Below, one piece after another: positions 8,034 to 8,413 of a DNA stretch of 8,413 nt (positions within the stretch are counted from its first letter, which is position 1; each line of letters starts with the position of its first letter). This DNA is from Candidatus Dormiibacterota bacterium (GTDB taxonomy: Bacteria > Chloroflexota > Dormibacteria > Aeolococcales > Aeolococcaceae). A program made the translations under genes and the position numbers. Where the stretch lies: positions 1 to 8,413 of the forward strand of contig CATPAP010000056.1 in the NCBI GenBank assembly GCA_955651875.1. Direction: 5' to 3'. The notes beneath the pieces are model-generated. The model did no database searches and was not told the DNA's origin. It saw only the letters and a program-made list of their open reading frames with translations.

Positions 8034-8060
8034 GGGTTTGCCGCCGGCGGTCGACAGCCT

Positions 8061-8142
8061 GCGCGGATGGCGGAACCGGTAGACGCGCGGGACCTAGGAT
8101 CCCGTGGGGCAACCCATCCGAGTTCGAGTCTCGGTCCGCGCA
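8061..8142 (+). tRNA. tRNA-Leu (anticodon UAG)
   Basis: All parts of the cloverleaf pair. The acceptor stem is GCGCGGA (8061-8067) with TCCGCGC (8135-8141). The D-stem is GCG/CGC (8070-8072, 8084-8086) with GG in the loop. The anticodon stem is CGGGA/TCCCG (8088-8092, 8100-8104) around the loop CCTAGGA, with anticodon TAG at 8095-8097. A long variable arm (GGG-GCAA-CCC type, 8105-8117) marks it as class II. The T-arm is CCGAG-TTCGAGT-CTCGG (8118-8134). The discriminator is A (8142), as expected for Leu. The 3' CCA is not encoded. It should decode CUA and other CUN codons. Oddly, the base before the anticodon is C rather than the near-universal U33. tig begins 23 bp downstream on the same strand with no terminator between, so the two may share a transcript. 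Confidence 0.93.
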
Positions 8143-8165
8143 GCACCGCCGCATCAAGGACCTCA

Positions 8166-8413
8166 GTGAGCACAGCCACCACTCCCTCCGACATCTCGGT
8201 CGCCGTCGAGCGCCAGCCCGATTCGCGGGTGCAGCTGCGCGTCGAGGCGCCTGCGTCCGATCTGGACATTGCTGTCAACGCGGCGCTGCGCCGCCTCGCC
8301 GGGCGGGTCCGCCTCCCCGGGTTCCGGCCTGGCAAGGCGCCCGCCGCCATGGTCGAGCGCGCGGTGGGCTGGGACGCGGTGCGCCAGGAGGCCGTCGACG
8401 CGCTCCTTCCCGA
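8166..8413 (+). CDS. tig: Trigger factor (ribosome-associated chaperone), N-terminal part, cut by the window edge
   Basis: Trigger factor docks on the ribosome at the polypeptide exit and shields nascent chains; full-length members also have a peptidyl-prolyl isomerase domain and a C-terminal chaperone domain, not seen here. The 82 visible residues form the ribosome-binding domain. SVAVERQPDSRVQLRVEAPASDL is followed by a helix (NAALRRLAGRV) and then LPGFRPGKAP, the GFRxGKxP ribosome-docking signature. It continues with MVERAVGWDAVRQEAVDALLP. The start is GTG 8166, preceded by AAGGA with a 5-nt gap. The frame is open to the right edge. It follows tRNA-Leu closely and may be read from the same promoter. 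Confidence 0.93.
   Translation, partial: MSTATTPSDISVAVERQPDSRVQLRVEAPASDLDIAVNAALRRLAGRVRLPGFRPGKAPAAMVERAVGWDAVRQEAVDALLP

Noticed and set aside
8041..8050. Perfect 10-bp palindrome CCGCCGGCGG upstream of the tRNA
   Set aside because: Such short GC palindromes are expected by chance here; there is no loop, no T-run and no repeat elsewhere in the window to suggest a terminator or operator.
7861..8157. N-terminal extension of the 82-residue protein through the tRNA
   Set aside because: It would run antisense through tRNA-Leu and its promoter; the strong ribosome site is at ATG 7860.

Overview
This is a very GC-rich, densely packed bacterial window with strong G/C bias at third codon positions, frequent GTG starts and overlapping gene ends. 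It looks like a chromosomal segment of a high-GC Gram-positive, probably Actinomycetota. That is inferred from composition and from the TreX/TreY/TreZ set; the lineage cannot be fixed from the sequence alone.

Layout, left to right: (1) the 3' part of a GAF-type sensor histidine kinase on the + strand (3-923, cut by the window edge). (2) A two-gene unit on the - strand: treY (5756-3037) followed by glgX/treX (3040-920), joined by an ATGA start/stop overlap. (3) treZ on the + strand (5788-7620), divergent from treY across only about 31 bp. (4) A small uncharacterised 82-residue helical protein on the - strand (7860-7612), whose end overlaps that of treZ. (5) A 200-bp spacer that probably holds two outward promoters. 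(6) tRNA-Leu(UAG) at 8061-8142. (7) The start of tig (trigger factor) at 8166, cut by the right edge.

The core is the complete three-enzyme TreX-TreY-TreZ route from glycogen to trehalose. The debranching enzyme releases linear malto-oligosaccharides, TreY isomerises the reducing end to a trehalose unit, and TreZ cleaves that unit off. All three proteins carry the expected GH13 catalytic Asp/Glu/Asp residues. As given, treY is interrupted by a one-base frameshift at about 3500, inside the conserved YQGxELWD motif. The rest of the gene is intact in both frames, so a lost base (sequencing error or recent mutation) is the likeliest explanation.

The flanking genes (histidine kinase; tRNA-Leu and tig) are ordinary chromosomal genes. 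I see no mobile element, CRISPR array, defence system or clearly novel system. The points most worth a second look are the treY frameshift, the compact divergent treY/treZ control region, the unknown 82-residue protein, and C33 in the tRNA-Leu anticodon loop.
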